A stretch of DNA of 64,000 nt from Paraburkholderia acidipaludis NBRC 101816 (GCF_000684975.1 NZ_BAXZ01000028.1:30986-94985), one strand, 5' to 3'; shown: positions 1-8,286, numbered from the stretch's first letter. Numbers and translations are program-made. Notes: generated by a model from the letters alone, not told the origin.

Positions 1-214
1 TCCCGAGTGGAGATTTTTTCCAAGAGGATAAGCGCGTCAGTGAATCGCTTCAAATGATGAATAGTGATGCGATGTTTCACTGAGAATGAAATAAACGGGC
101 GTCAACGGAGAGGGGGATTTGCCAGGTAGTTTCCCTGGCGGCGGCAAAAGCGCTGTCTTTTTCTGCCCGGTGCTGTCCGTAATTCACTGAGAGCGATCGT
201 ATCCATCATCAATC
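1..214. other. Left edge, no complete gene
   Basis: No complete gene is visible. The third forward frame is open from base 3 to a TGA at 81-83 (26 codons), which could be the 3' end of a gene entering from the left, but it is too short to identify. A short hairpin (GCCAGG at 121-126 with CCTGGC at 134-139) follows, without a T-run directly after it. Confidence 0.3.
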
Positions 215-229
215 ATCACTTTATGTGAT
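215..229. promoter_or_regulatory. Candidate LysR box upstream of the transport operon
   Basis: A perfect inverted repeat, ATCAC, five bases, GTGAT, fits the T-N11-A form of LysR-family sites (T216 and A228). It lies 105 bases before the first gene of the actP-like operon. The LysR gene convergent with that operon (start 4884) is the obvious candidate regulator. The match is seen; the pairing is inferred. Confidence 0.45.
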
Positions 230-334
230 CGATTGGTCGTCCTATCGTCCAGATCACAAGAAGACAGCACGGCCCTGGTCGTCGACACGACGGGGACGGA
301 ACTCAAGAAGATTTTCGTGGATGGAGACAAAGCA

Positions 335-646
335 ATGGACACGACCGAACTTTCGGAGGTTCGAGGCACCCCTTTATTTGCGTCGCTGGTCCGGCGACGC
401 AGGCGATTCGTGGTCGGGTTGACGGCCGCAACCCTGATTCCTTACTACGCCTTTATTCTCGTCGCCGCGTTTGCGCCTGATTTGCTGGCCGGGAGATTCC
501 CGGGCTGCGAGGTGGTGAGTCTCGGCTGGCCGGTCGGCGTGGCGCTGATTATTGGCACATGGCTGTTGACCGGCCTGTACGTTCATCGCGCGAACGGCGA
601 ATTCGATACGCTGACCTCGAAGATTCTGGCCGGAGAAAAACAATGA
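335..646 (+). CDS. DUF485 family inner-membrane protein
   Basis: This 103-residue protein has two hydrophobic segments (about residues 27-45 and 62-80) and a charged C-terminus. That is the layout of DUF485 proteins, which are almost always encoded directly before an acetate/cation symporter of the ActP type. The start at 335 has GGAG at 323-326; a longer in-frame start at 233 has no good ribosome site. Its stop overlaps the start of the symporter gene by four bases (ATGA), so the two are translationally coupled. DUF485 proteins have no settled biochemical role and are thought to assist the transporter. Confidence 0.85.
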   Translation: MDTTELSEVRGTPLFASLVRRRRRFVVGLTAATLIPYYAFILVAAFAPDLLAGRFPGCEVVSLGWPVGVALIIGTWLLTGLYVHRANGEFDTLTSKILAGEKQ

Positions 647-2316
647 GCGGCTGCCGCCGAGGGGTATTTCTCTTTTTCCTGCTGGGTATCTGCGGCACTG
701 CCACGGCGGCGCCGGACGTACTGGGAAAAGTCGAGCGACAGCCGCTAAACGTCACCGCCATAGTGATGTTTCTGATATTCGTTGCTGCAACGCTGGTGAT
801 TACCTGGTGGGCAGCCAACCGGACCCGCTCGATGAGCGACTTCTATACCGCAGGCGGCGGCATAACCGGATTCCAGAACGGCCTTGCACTGGCGGGCGAC
901 TATATGTCCGCTGCTGCATTGCTTGGTTTGACCAGCATGATCTTCTTCCACGGCTACGACGGAATGATCTATGCGATCAGTTTTTTCGTGGCATGGCCGT
1001 TGTTGTTGTTTCTTTTTGCCGAACGAATCCGCAATCTGGGGCGCGTCACTATTGCCGACATCGCATCCTTCAGACTGGACCAGAACCGCATTCGCACACT
1101 GACGGCGTTCGGATCGCTTATCGTGGTCTGCTTCTACCTCGTGGTGCAGATGGTCGGAGCAGGGCAGCTCATCGAATTGCTATTCGGTTTGCCCTATAAC
1201 TATGCGGTTGTCGTCGTGGGTGTGTTGATGGCCGTCTATGTCACTTTTGGCGGCATGGTCGCAACGACCTGGGTGCAGATCATCAAGGCGGCGCTCATGC
1301 TGTGCGGCGGAACCTTCCTGGCAGTCCTGGCGCTCAGCCGGTTCGGTTTTTCATTTGACACGCTGTTTGCACAGGCTGTCGCGGTTCACGAGAGCGGCGC
1401 CCGGATTTTGCTGCCGAGCCATCTTGTTTCGGACCCCCTGGCGATGGTCTCGCTGTCGATCGGGCTGGTGTTTGGCACCGCGGGGCTCCCGCATATTCTC
1501 ATGCGGTTTTTTACCGTCCCCGACGCAAAGGCTGCGCGCAATTCCGTTTTCGTCGCCACCGGATTTATCGGCTTCTTTTTCCTGATCGTCATGGTGCTGG
1601 GCATGGCGGCTATCGTGGTGGTCGGCCAGAACCCCGCTTTCTACGAGGCGGGCAAAGTCGGTGGCAAGCTTATTGGCGGCGGCAACATGGCGGTCATGCA
1701 CCTGGCGAACGCGCTTGGCGGCAACCTTATGCTTGGCTTCCTCTCGGCGGTTGCCTTCGCCACGATTCTTGCCGTCGTATCGGGACTGACGATGGCGGGC
1801 ACGTCGGCGATCTCGCATGACCTTTACGTGATGGTGTTCAAGAAGGCTCACGCCGATCCGGCGGAGGAACGCCGGGTGTCCCGAATCGCCTCGGTGTGTA
1901 TTGGCGTGGTCGCGGTCGCGCTGGGCATCCTGTTCAAAGATCAAAACATTGCTTTCCTCGTGGCACTCACATTCGGAGTGGCAGCCTCGGTAAATTTCCC
2001 GATTCTGGCGCTTTCGATGTACTGGAGGGGGCTGACCACACGTGGGGCACTCATTGGCGGTGTCGCGGGACTGGTGAGTTCGGTGGCCCTCGTCATTCTG
2101 TCGCCCGCGGTTTGGGTAAAAATTCTGGGCCACGCTCAGGCCATTTATCCCTACGACTATCCCGCCATTGTCTCGATGACGATTGCCTTCGTCTTCTCCT
2201 GGTTGGGTTCGGTGACGGACAGCAGCGAAGAGGCCGCGCACGAGCGCAATCAGTTCGACGACCAGTTCGTTCGTGCCCAGACGGGATGGGGCGCTTCGAA
2301 AACGATCGGTCACTGA
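643..2316 (+). CDS. actP: ActP-like solute:sodium symporter
   Basis: The 557-residue product starts with a cleavable-looking signal (basic MSGCRR, then a hydrophobic run ending TATAA) and continues with about thirteen membrane helices, as in ActP of the solute:sodium symporter family. These proteins import acetate, glycolate or other short monocarboxylates with a cation. E. coli ActP is 549 residues, so length agrees. The gene overlaps DUF485 and is followed 31 bases later by cytochrome b561. The usual acs partner is absent; a nitronate monooxygenase sits in the same run instead, so the true substrate may be another small carboxylate. Confidence 0.88.
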   Translation: MSGCRRGVFLFFLLGICGTATAAPDVLGKVERQPLNVTAIVMFLIFVAATLVITWWAANRTRSMSDFYTAGGGITGFQNGLALAGDYMSAAALLGLTSMIFFHGYDGMIYAISFFVAWPLLLFLFAERIRNLGRVTIADIASFRLDQNRIRTLTAFGSLIVVCFYLVVQMVGAGQLIELLFGLPYNYAVVVVGVLMAVYVTFGGMVATTWVQIIKAALMLCGGTFLAVLALSRFGFSFDTLFAQAVAVHESGARILLPSHLVSDPLAMVSLSIGLVFGTAGLPHILMRFFTVPDAKAARNSVFVATGFIGFFFLIVMVLGMAAIVVVGQNPAFYEAGKVGGKLIGGGNMAVMHLANALGGNLMLGFLSAVAFATILAVVSGLTMAGTSAISHDLYVMVFKKAHADPAEERRVSRIASVCIGVVAVALGILFKDQNIAFLVALTFGVAASVNFPILALSMYWRGLTTRGALIGGVAGLVSSVALVILSPAVWVKILGHAQAIYPYDYPAIVSMTIAFVFSWLGSVTDSSEEAAHERNQFDDQFVRAQTGWGASKTIGH

Positions 2317-2347
2317 CTGCCGTGGTATTTACACAAAGGAACGAGGT

Positions 2348-2902
2348 ATGCAACTGAGAGACAACGGCCTGAGGTTTTCGCCGATCACCATTGTTCTGCA
2401 CTGGGTCGTGGTGATCCTTCTGCTTTCGATCATTGGACTGGGCATCGCGCTATCGCAGTCTGTCGATGATGCGCAAAAGCTGGAATATTCGCATCTGCAG
2501 AACCTGCTAGGCACCATTCTCTTTTGCATTTCGATCTACCGGTTTTGGGCGCGTATTACCTCGTATCATCCGTTGCCGCTTGGCACACCCAATCCCGTTG
2601 AGGTGATCGCGAGCCGGTCAGTCGCGGCGGCGCTTGCGCTGGCTATGGTGTTATTGCCGCTCGCCGCGTGGCTGACGAAGTGCGCTGCCGGAGAGACGGT
2701 CGGTCTGCCCGGCGGCTGGGCGATTCCTGCTCCGTTCGGTCCGAGCGTAGAGGCACATCATCTATTTGGAATCCTGTTCAAAACCGGCGCGACGGCATTC
2801 CTCGCGGGCCTTGCGCTGCATATCTTCGGCGCACTCAAAAGCCATCTCATCCTGAAGAACGACGCACTCAAACGGATGCTGGGCAAACACGTGGAGCTTT
2901 GA
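2348..2902 (+). CDS. Cytochrome b561 family protein
   Basis: This 184-residue protein has four hydrophobic segments and the histidine pattern of bacterial cytochrome b561: H18 in helix 1 (IVLHW), H49, H137/H138 (EAHH) and H158/H166 near the C-terminus. The family binds two b-type hemes in the inner membrane and passes electrons between quinol and acceptors such as superoxide. AAAGGAACGAGG lies just before the ATG at 2348. It is four bases upstream of the nitronate monooxygenase gene, which strongly suggests one transcript. The electron partner is not shown by the sequence. Confidence 0.88.
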   Translation: MQLRDNGLRFSPITIVLHWVVVILLLSIIGLGIALSQSVDDAQKLEYSHLQNLLGTILFCISIYRFWARITSYHPLPLGTPNPVEVIASRSVAAALALAMVLLPLAAWLTKCAAGETVGLPGGWAIPAPFGPSVEAHHLFGILFKTGATAFLAGLALHIFGALKSHLILKNDALKRMLGKHVEL

Positions 2903-2906
2903 CACC

Positions 2907-3923
2907 ATGAAAGACTACGAAACGGGATTCCCCGGGAACACGCTCACCCGGCTGTGTGGTGTGCGCTATCCAATCTTCCTCGCGGGTATGGCGGCGATCT
3001 CCGGTCCGAAGCTGGTCGCCGCGGTGGCCGAGGCGGGAGGGATGGGTACGCTTGGCGGGTTGCGGCTGGCTCCGCTGACGTTGCGCCAGTGGATCAGGGA
3101 GACCCGCGCGCTCACGGATCAGCCGTTCGGTGTGAATCTGGTTCCATCGTTCGGCGGTCCCGAGGTCTTCGAGGCTCAGTTCCAGGTGCTCCTGCAGGAA
3201 AGGCCCAGGATGCTGTCGCTCTTTTACGCCGAGGACTACAGCGCCGATATGATTCCGCGCGCGAAGGATGCCGGCATGATCGTCATGGTCCAGGTGGGCA
3301 CGGTCGCCTTGGCGCGACACGCGCTGGAGCGAGGGGCGGACATCATCGTTGCACAAGGCAGTGAATGTGGCGGGCACCTCAACCGCGGGACCATCGGGCT
3401 GATGTCGCTGCTTCCGGCGCTATGCGACGTTGCTCAGGGCCGGCCCGTGCTGGCGGCCGGAGGCATCACGACTCGCGACGATGTGCGCATGGCGATGGAG
3501 CTGGGCGCGTCGGGTGTGCTGGTGGGTACGGCCTTCATTGCCAGTGACGAGTCCAATGCGCATCCGCTGTACAAACAGAAGATCGTGGACGCAACGGTGG
3601 ACGATACGGAGTACAGAACGGGTTACTCGTTCGGCTGGAAATACGGCACACCTCATCGCGTGATCCCCAATCGCGACCGCTGGAATCTGCTACGGTTCAT
3701 TGGCGGTGGAGCTCGCGTCATCGACAAGCCGCGCATGGCACAAAAGCTCTCGCTGTATGCCGGTCAAGGTGTGGGCAAGATTGACCGCGTCACACCGGCG
3801 GCAGAACGCGTTGCTGAGCTGGCAGCCGGGCTTCCGGAGCGGGCGGCCGCCTGGGAAGTCGGAGAAATCGAACGCGTGCGTAACCTGGAGAGGCTCCTGC
3901 ATGTTGCATGCGGAGCCCGATAA
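2907..3923 (+). CDS. Nitronate monooxygenase family flavoenzyme (first copy)
   Basis: The 338-residue product is an FMN-binding TIM barrel of the nitronate monooxygenase/2-nitropropane dioxygenase family. Visible hallmarks are the N-terminal YPIFLAGMAAIS loop, the AEAGGMGTLGG turn, GSECGGH (H157 in the position of the catalytic base) and the LAAGGITT phosphate-binding turn. It lacks the QAPMAG and SFHFG signatures of class I enzymes seen in the second copy at 6676, so it belongs to a different branch. It is the last gene of the symporter/cytochrome operon and ends two bases before the convergent LysR gene. Family members oxidise alkyl nitronates; related enoyl reductases share the fold. Confidence 0.82.
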   Translation: MKDYETGFPGNTLTRLCGVRYPIFLAGMAAISGPKLVAAVAEAGGMGTLGGLRLAPLTLRQWIRETRALTDQPFGVNLVPSFGGPEVFEAQFQVLLQERPRMLSLFYAEDYSADMIPRAKDAGMIVMVQVGTVALARHALERGADIIVAQGSECGGHLNRGTIGLMSLLPALCDVAQGRPVLAAGGITTRDDVRMAMELGASGVLVGTAFIASDESNAHPLYKQKIVDATVDDTEYRTGYSFGWKYGTPHRVIPNRDRWNLLRFIGGGARVIDKPRMAQKLSLYAGQGVGKIDRVTPAAERVAELAAGLPERAAAWEVGEIERVRNLERLLHVACGAR

Positions 3924-3924
3924 A

Positions 3925-4884
3925 TCAGTAATTCGACGCTACGAGCGAGTGACGCACCTCTGCATAAGGGGACTTCGGTGGCACTGGCTTCTCCGTCATC
4001 TCGCTGCCGATCCGGCCAAGCTGATCACGAACCACATCCATAAATGCGCCAAGTGCCGGTGTGGTCAGCGTATCGGCACGGCGAATGAACACGGTCTTGA
4101 CGTTGGAGAACGCTTCCGGCAGCCGATGAAAGCGTATCGCGTGCCGTGTGCCGTAACTCTCGGTGATGCATTCAGGCAACAGGGTGACGCCCATTCCGGC
4201 GGATACGCACGACAGGATGCCGTCGAGCGTGCCTAGCTCCATGATCTGACCCGGCACCAGACCGACCTCGTAAAACCAGTGCTCAAGCGTGGATCGGTAG
4301 AAACAGCCGGTGCGAAAAACGAGGACGGTCTGCTGCGGCATGGACTGGATCAGCGCGTCAAGGGAATCGAATTCGCTGCTGCTCACCAGAACCAGTTCCT
4401 CCTGAAAAATCTCATCCTGCAACAGCGCCGAATTCTGGTGCAGCCCTCCGACAAAGGCACCATCAAGGCGGTGGTTTTCAACAGCCTTGATCAACTCCAC
4501 GGTCGTACCCGTCAGAAGGGACAGCTGGACCTGCGGGTATTTTTCCCTGTATCGGGTGAGCACCTGAGGCAGCCGGATTGCCGCAGTCGTCTCCATCGAG
4601 CCGAGGCGTAGATGCCCGCCGGGCGTTGCCGTATCAAGCAGCGCATTGCGGCTCTCGTCGGCGAGTTGAAGTATCCGCCGCGCGTAGCCGAGAAAGGTGT
4701 GTCCGGACGAGGTGAGAACGACGCCACTCTTTTGCCGGATGAAAAGTTGCTGGCCCAACTCGGATTCGAGTTCTTTCACCCGCATGGTGATGTTCGACTG
4801 GACCGTATGTACCTTGTCGGCAGCGGCCGTGAAACTGCCATATTCGGCCACCGCGCAGAAAATTTTCAAATGACGCAATTCCAT
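3925..4884 (-). CDS. LysR-family transcriptional regulator (first copy)
   Basis: The 319-residue protein has an N-terminal winged helix-turn-helix (about residues 2-60, with SFTAAADKVHTVQSNIT as the recognition region) and a LysR substrate-binding domain. It converges on the nitronate monooxygenase operon and diverges from the MOSC gene. It resembles the second LysR product (5716-6582) in layout: both have QSN(I/V)T in the recognition helix and a GC-Y-R segment in the effector domain. Effector unknown. The candidate LysR box at 215-229 and the inverted repeat at 4901-4914 are plausible binding sites. Confidence 0.9.
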   Translation of the reverse strand: MELRHLKIFCAVAEYGSFTAAADKVHTVQSNITMRVKELESELGQQLFIRQKSGVVLTSSGHTFLGYARRILQLADESRNALLDTATPGGHLRLGSMETTAAIRLPQVLTRYREKYPQVQLSLLTGTTVELIKAVENHRLDGAFVGGLHQNSALLQDEIFQEELVLVSSSEFDSLDALIQSMPQQTVLVFRTGCFYRSTLEHWFYEVGLVPGQIMELGTLDGILSCVSAGMGVTLLPECITESYGTRHAIRFHRLPEAFSNVKTVFIRRADTLTTPALGAFMDVVRDQLGRIGSEMTEKPVPPKSPYAEVRHSLVASNY

Positions 4885-4900
4885 GGCTACACCCTTTCAT

Positions 4901-4914
4901 CATCAAGAGTGATG
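4901..4914. promoter_or_regulatory. Inverted repeat between LysR and MOSC genes
   Basis: CATCA and TGATG, separated by AGAG, lie 17 bases upstream of the LysR start in the LysR/MOSC intergenic region. The nearby CAATCACTTTA resembles part of the 215-229 site (ATCACTTTA shared). It may be the autoregulatory site. Confidence 0.3.
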
Positions 4915-4996
4915 GTCAACATCGCTCACAATCACTTTACTGCGTCGAGGCGGCGCGGCACAGTAGCGCAAACACGTAGCGGGACATAATTTGGCT

Positions 4997-5674
4997 ATGC
5001 TGACGATTTCAAGCATCGAACACCTCTTCGCCTGCGGTCTGGAAAACCTGGAGCCGGAAGGCCAGCTCACCGGTATCTATAAACGCCGCGTTCCCGGGCT
5101 TGTGCGGGTCGGGAAGCTGGGTATCGCGGGAGATGAGCATGGCGATCTCCGGGTGCACGGTGGGCCCGAAAAGGCCGTGCATCAGTACGCCGCCGAAAAC
5201 TACAGGCGGTTGGCGGAGGCGTTTCCGCAATGCGCGGACTCGTTTGTTCCGGGCAGCCTCGGGGAGAATATTTCCACCCGTCGCATGACCGAACGGAGCG
5301 TCTACGTCGGCGATGTATTTCGGTTCGGCACCGCGGTCCTGCAGGTGTCGCAGCCGCGCAGCCCGTGCTGGAAGATCAATCACCGTTTCGGCGTGGAGCG
5401 GATGTCGATGTTTGTTGCGCAGACGAGGATTACGGGTTGGTATTACCGGGTGCTGCACCCGGGAGAAATGCGGGAGGGCGACGAGATATTGCTCCTCGAA
5501 CGGCAGACACAGCGGTTTTCCATCGAGCAGTTTTGGCAGGTCCAGATGTCGCACCGTCCGTCCATCGACGATCTTGCCGAACTGGCCATGGTCCCCGGGC
5601 TTGCGCCGGAATGGCGGCAACGGCTGGAGCACAGGGCGAAGTGGCTGCGCGCCCAGGCCGGCAGTCAAGCCTGA
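4997..5674 (+). CDS. MOSC domain protein, YiiM-like
   Basis: The 225-residue protein carries the MOSC domain found in molybdenum-cofactor sulfurases and in E. coli YiiM and YcbX. The conserved GDEHGDLRVHGGPEKAV block (residues 46-62), GENIST and QVSQPRSPC with C124 as the expected cofactor ligand are present. YiiM-type proteins use molybdenum cofactor to reduce N-hydroxylated compounds. An in-frame TTG at 4991 has a better-spaced GGGA and could be the true start. It lies between two LysR/nitronate monooxygenase units, which hints at a shared role with nitrogen-oxide chemistry; that is inference. Confidence 0.85.
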   Translation: MLTISSIEHLFACGLENLEPEGQLTGIYKRRVPGLVRVGKLGIAGDEHGDLRVHGGPEKAVHQYAAENYRRLAEAFPQCADSFVPGSLGENISTRRMTERSVYVGDVFRFGTAVLQVSQPRSPCWKINHRFGVERMSMFVAQTRITGWYYRVLHPGEMREGDEILLLERQTQRFSIEQFWQVQMSHRPSIDDLAELAMVPGLAPEWRQRLEHRAKWLRAQAGSQA

Positions 5675-5715
5675 AGCAGTCAGGGTACAGGCGGGCGCGG
5701 CGACGACGTTCATGC

Positions 5716-6582
5716 TCACACTCTTTTCATCTGGTTCAGCAAGTTCCGGAAGGCGGGAACGTCGTAGCCCGCACGCCAGATCAGGCAGGTGTCGACGTGC
5801 CCCGCAGGCAGTGTCTTGAGGTCCTTCGGCACCTTGGCCAGCGCCAGCACACTTTTGGGTAGCAGGGTGACACATGCGCCCGCTGCAACGCAGGCAATCA
5901 TGGCGTGGTAAGAGCCCATTTCCTGCACTTTCCAGTCCGGGGAATCCGGAATGCCGAGCAGTTCTTCGGCAATGGCGCGATACGTGCATCCCTGTGCGAA
6001 CGCCGCCAGTGAACGTGTGCCGATAGTCCGGGCGCTGCGCGCGTGAATTTCGCTGGACGGCGCGAGCAACAGCAATTCTTCATGCCATGCTTTCTCGGCG
6101 ATCAATTCCAGATCGTTTAGTGAGGAGTCCTCCGCAGCAGGCGGTAACGCGAGAAAGGCGCAGTCCAGCCTGCCCGTGCGAACCTGCTCGAGCAGCGACC
6201 TTGACGGGCCCGTGCTGACTTCGAGCTGCGTGTTCGGGTAGCGGCCATGGTATGCGGCAAGCACGGTGGGGAGCCGGCTGGCCGCGGTGCTTTCCATGCA
6301 GCCCATACGCAGAACGCCGCCGTCCAGGCCGCCCGTGACGACGTGCCGGGCCTCTTCCTCCAGCGCCAGCATCCGTTGTGCGTAGTCGAGAAAGCGCTCG
6401 CCGGCAGTCGAGAGGCTGAGCCGCTTGCCGGTGCGCACGAACAGTTCGACACCTACATCCGCTTCCAGCTGCTGAATCCGCGTGGTGACGTTGGATTGAA
6501 CCCTGCCCAGACGGCTTGCCGCGCGCGTGATGCTCAATTCGGCTGCCACCGTGCAAAAGATATTGAGCGAGTCCCGATCCAT
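5716..6582 (-). CDS. LysR-family transcriptional regulator (second copy)
   Basis: This 288-residue LysR protein has its helix-turn-helix at about residues 15-40 (SITRAASRLGRVQSNVT) and a short effector domain. It diverges from the second nitronate monooxygenase gene across a 93-base gap holding an inverted repeat, the classical arrangement for a LysR protein controlling its divergent neighbour. It is a paralogue of the regulator at 3925-4884 by overall layout. No inducer can be read from the sequence. Confidence 0.9.
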   Translation of the reverse strand: MDRDSLNIFCTVAAELSITRAASRLGRVQSNVTTRIQQLEADVGVELFVRTGKRLSLSTAGERFLDYAQRMLALEEEARHVVTGGLDGGVLRMGCMESTAASRLPTVLAAYHGRYPNTQLEVSTGPSRSLLEQVRTGRLDCAFLALPPAAEDSSLNDLELIAEKAWHEELLLLAPSSEIHARSARTIGTRSLAAFAQGCTYRAIAEELLGIPDSPDWKVQEMGSYHAMIACVAAGACVTLLPKSVLALAKVPKDLKTLPAGHVDTCLIWRAGYDVPAFRNLLNQMKRV

Positions 6583-6605
6583 GTAATTCTCAAAAAATGA
6601 ATGAT

Positions 6606-6621
6606 AGAATGATTTTATTCT
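6606..6621. promoter_or_regulatory. Inverted repeat in LysR/nitronate monooxygenase gap
   Basis: AGAAT and ATTCT are separated by GATTTT in an AT-rich patch 24 bases upstream of the LysR start and 55 upstream of the monooxygenase start. It is the best candidate operator for the divergent pair. Confidence 0.4.
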
Positions 6622-6675
6622 CTGTTAGGGAATTTGTCATCTTCGCCGTTCAACCCCCGCAGAACAGGAGTCGCC

Positions 6676-7737
6676 ATGAGTTCGCTACATCCCTTCCTCG
6701 AAAGACTCGGCATCGAGTTCCCCGTCATCCAGGCGCCGATGGCGGGCGTATCCACGCCGCAGCTCGCGGCGGCCGTCTCGAACGCCGGTGGACTGGGTTC
6801 CCTGGGTATCGGCGCGAGCACGCCGGACCAGGCCCGCAAGATGATCGAAGAAGCGCGTAGTCTCACGCGCGAGCCTTTCAACGTGAACGTGTTTTGCCAT
6901 CTGCCGGCCCAACGTCACGCGGAGCGGGAAGCGGCGTGGCTGCGGCATCTGGCGCCGCTGTTTGCCGAGGCGGGTATCGCGCCTCCGGCGGCGCTCAATG
7001 AGATCTACACGACATTTCTTGAGGACGACGCGGTATTCGGGTTGCTGATCGACCTGCGCCCGGCTGTCGTCAGCTTCCACTTCGGGCTGCCTTCCGCAGA
7101 CCGTATCCGCGCGCTGCGCGAAGCCGGCATCACGACCCTGGCTAGCGCGACCAGTCTGGGCGAGGCAGCGCTGATCGAGCAGGCTGGCGTCGACGCCATC
7201 GTGGCGCAGGGGATCGAGGCGGGCGGTCACCGCGGCGTGTTCGACCCGGAGGCCGTCGACGAACGGCTGAGCACGGCGGTGCTGGTACGGTTGCTGGTGG
7301 AGCGGACGAAACTGCCCGTGATTGCCGCAGGCGGCATCATGGACGGCCAGGGGATCAAGGCCGCACTGGACCTGGGTGCCGCTGCCGCGCAACTCGGCAC
7401 GGCCTTTATCCTGTGCCCGGAATCGGCGGCCAACGCGAGCTACCGCACCAACCTGAAAAGCGAACGCGCCGCAGCGACGCGGTTGACTTCGGTGCTGTCC
7501 GGGCGTCCGGCACGCGGCATGGTTAATCGCCTGATCGCCTTCGGGGAGTCGCCGGGAAGCCCGGTGCCGGCACCTTATCCCGTTGCCTACGACGCTGCCA
7601 AGCAATTGAATGCGGCTGCCGCGAAGCTCGGCAACCACGAGTTTGCAGCGCAATGGGCGGGCCAAGGGGCTCCGCTGGCGCGCGAATTGCCTGCCGCGCA
7701 ACTGGTCCAGACGCTCGTTGCGGAATTGCGAAGCTGA
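6676..7737 (+). CDS. Class I nitronate monooxygenase (second copy)
   Basis: The 353-residue product matches class I nitronate monooxygenases: QAPMAG at 19-24, SFHFGLPS at 133-140, QGIEAGGHRG with H185 as probable catalytic base, and AAGGI for phosphate binding. These FMN enzymes oxidise propionate 3-nitronate and similar alkyl nitronates. The ATG at 6676 has AGGAG eight bases upstream; an upstream in-frame start at 6634 lacks support. The divergent LysR gene probably controls it. It differs from the copy at 2907 in the class I motifs and in an insertion around residues 75-125. Confidence 0.9.
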   Translation: MSSLHPFLERLGIEFPVIQAPMAGVSTPQLAAAVSNAGGLGSLGIGASTPDQARKMIEEARSLTREPFNVNVFCHLPAQRHAEREAAWLRHLAPLFAEAGIAPPAALNEIYTTFLEDDAVFGLLIDLRPAVVSFHFGLPSADRIRALREAGITTLASATSLGEAALIEQAGVDAIVAQGIEAGGHRGVFDPEAVDERLSTAVLVRLLVERTKLPVIAAGGIMDGQGIKAALDLGAAAAQLGTAFILCPESAANASYRTNLKSERAAATRLTSVLSGRPARGMVNRLIAFGESPGSPVPAPYPVAYDAAKQLNAAAAKLGNHEFAAQWAGQGAPLARELPAAQLVQTLVAELRS

Positions 7738-7841
7738 CGGAAGCTTGCCCACAGGGGTTCTTGCAAGCATGGGGGTGCCTTTTTTGCGGTGAAACCTGAC
7801 GCGCCTGCTCTCAGATCATGAGCAGAGCCATGCCCGCACAC

Positions 7842-7873
7842 ATAAAAAGAACCGCCTCCAGGGGAGACGGTTC
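7842..7873 (-). terminator. Intrinsic terminator on the minus strand
   Basis: Read on the minus strand, AACCGTCTCC and GGAGGCGGTT form a ten-pair stem (one G-U pair) with a three-base loop, followed by TTCTTTTTAT. On the plus strand there is no T-run after the stem, so it works only leftward. No minus-strand gene precedes it, which implies a short non-coding transcript. Confidence 0.6.
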
Positions 7874-7985
7874 GAAGGTCCTGGCCACTCGGGGAAGGTG
7901 CCAGAGCCTGAGAGGATTGAACGACAACCGCCACAAACCGGTTTGATCTGGCCCGACCCGGGCCGACATATCTCGAACACCTGAA
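7842..7985 (-). ncRNA. Candidate structured RNA ending at the terminator
   Basis: Upstream of the minus-strand terminator are more pairable segments: GGCCCG with CGGGCC (three-base loop), the palindrome AAACCGGTTT, and CTGGC with GCCAG. GGCGGTT (minus strand of 7926-7932) can pair with AACCGTC of the terminator's left arm, giving two exclusive folds as in riboswitch-controlled terminators. I do not recognise a known family, and there is no gene downstream on that strand except antisense to the nitronate monooxygenase. It could be a small RNA. Confidence 0.3.
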
Positions 7986-8158
7986 CAGTCTGTTATGTGT
8001 TTGCGCGTATGTTTGTGCGCCGCACCGAACCACTTGCCGACTGTCATTGGGAACGACCGCCGCGCCGCCGTTGCTGCCTCCGCCGTCCGTAGAACCCATC
8101 GTAGATGACGCTCGCGGGCACCTCCATCGGGACCGGCCGATAGTTCCCTAAAGAATTG

Positions 8159-8237
8159 CTGATTTACATGTCAGGATTTCCTTAAAATCGCTGCCCGCAT
8201 GCAAGTCTTTAGTAGAAACCCTGATTTATATGTAGGA
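8159..8237. repeat. Spaced direct repeat upstream of the chemosensory promoter
   Basis: CTGATTTACATGTCAGGA (8159-8176) and CTGATTTATATGTAGGA (8221-8237) share 15 positions and start 62 bases apart, about six helical turns. They lie 50-130 bases upstream of the sigma-28-type promoter, suited to an upstream regulator. Confidence 0.4.
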
Positions 8238-8286
8238 AGCCATATCATATCGCTCGAAAGCGTGGATGACGGTCGCGGTTAGCCGC

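Larger units (their letters stand above)
7738..8286. other. Non-coding gap before the chemosensory operon
   Basis: No credible gene is visible in these roughly 550 bases; open frames here lack ribosome sites and family motifs. The left part holds a minus-strand structured element with terminator (7842-7932). The right part is AT-rich and holds a repeated 17-18-base motif (8159 and 8221). The sigma-28-type promoter follows at 8287. Confidence 0.6.

Noticed and set aside
130..152. Sigma-54 promoter before DUF485
   Set aside because: GG and GC elements are 11 bases apart instead of 10 and the TTGC part does not match.
121..162. Terminator near the left edge
   Set aside because: The six-pair hairpin is followed by 18 bases before the T-run, too far for intrinsic termination.
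7880..7960. TPP or glycine riboswitch
   Set aside because: CTGAGAG and GATCTGG occur on the plus strand and CTCTCAGG on the minus strand, but the other conserved cores (GCCAGCG-type block for TPP, GCCGAAGG for glycine) are absent or out of order.
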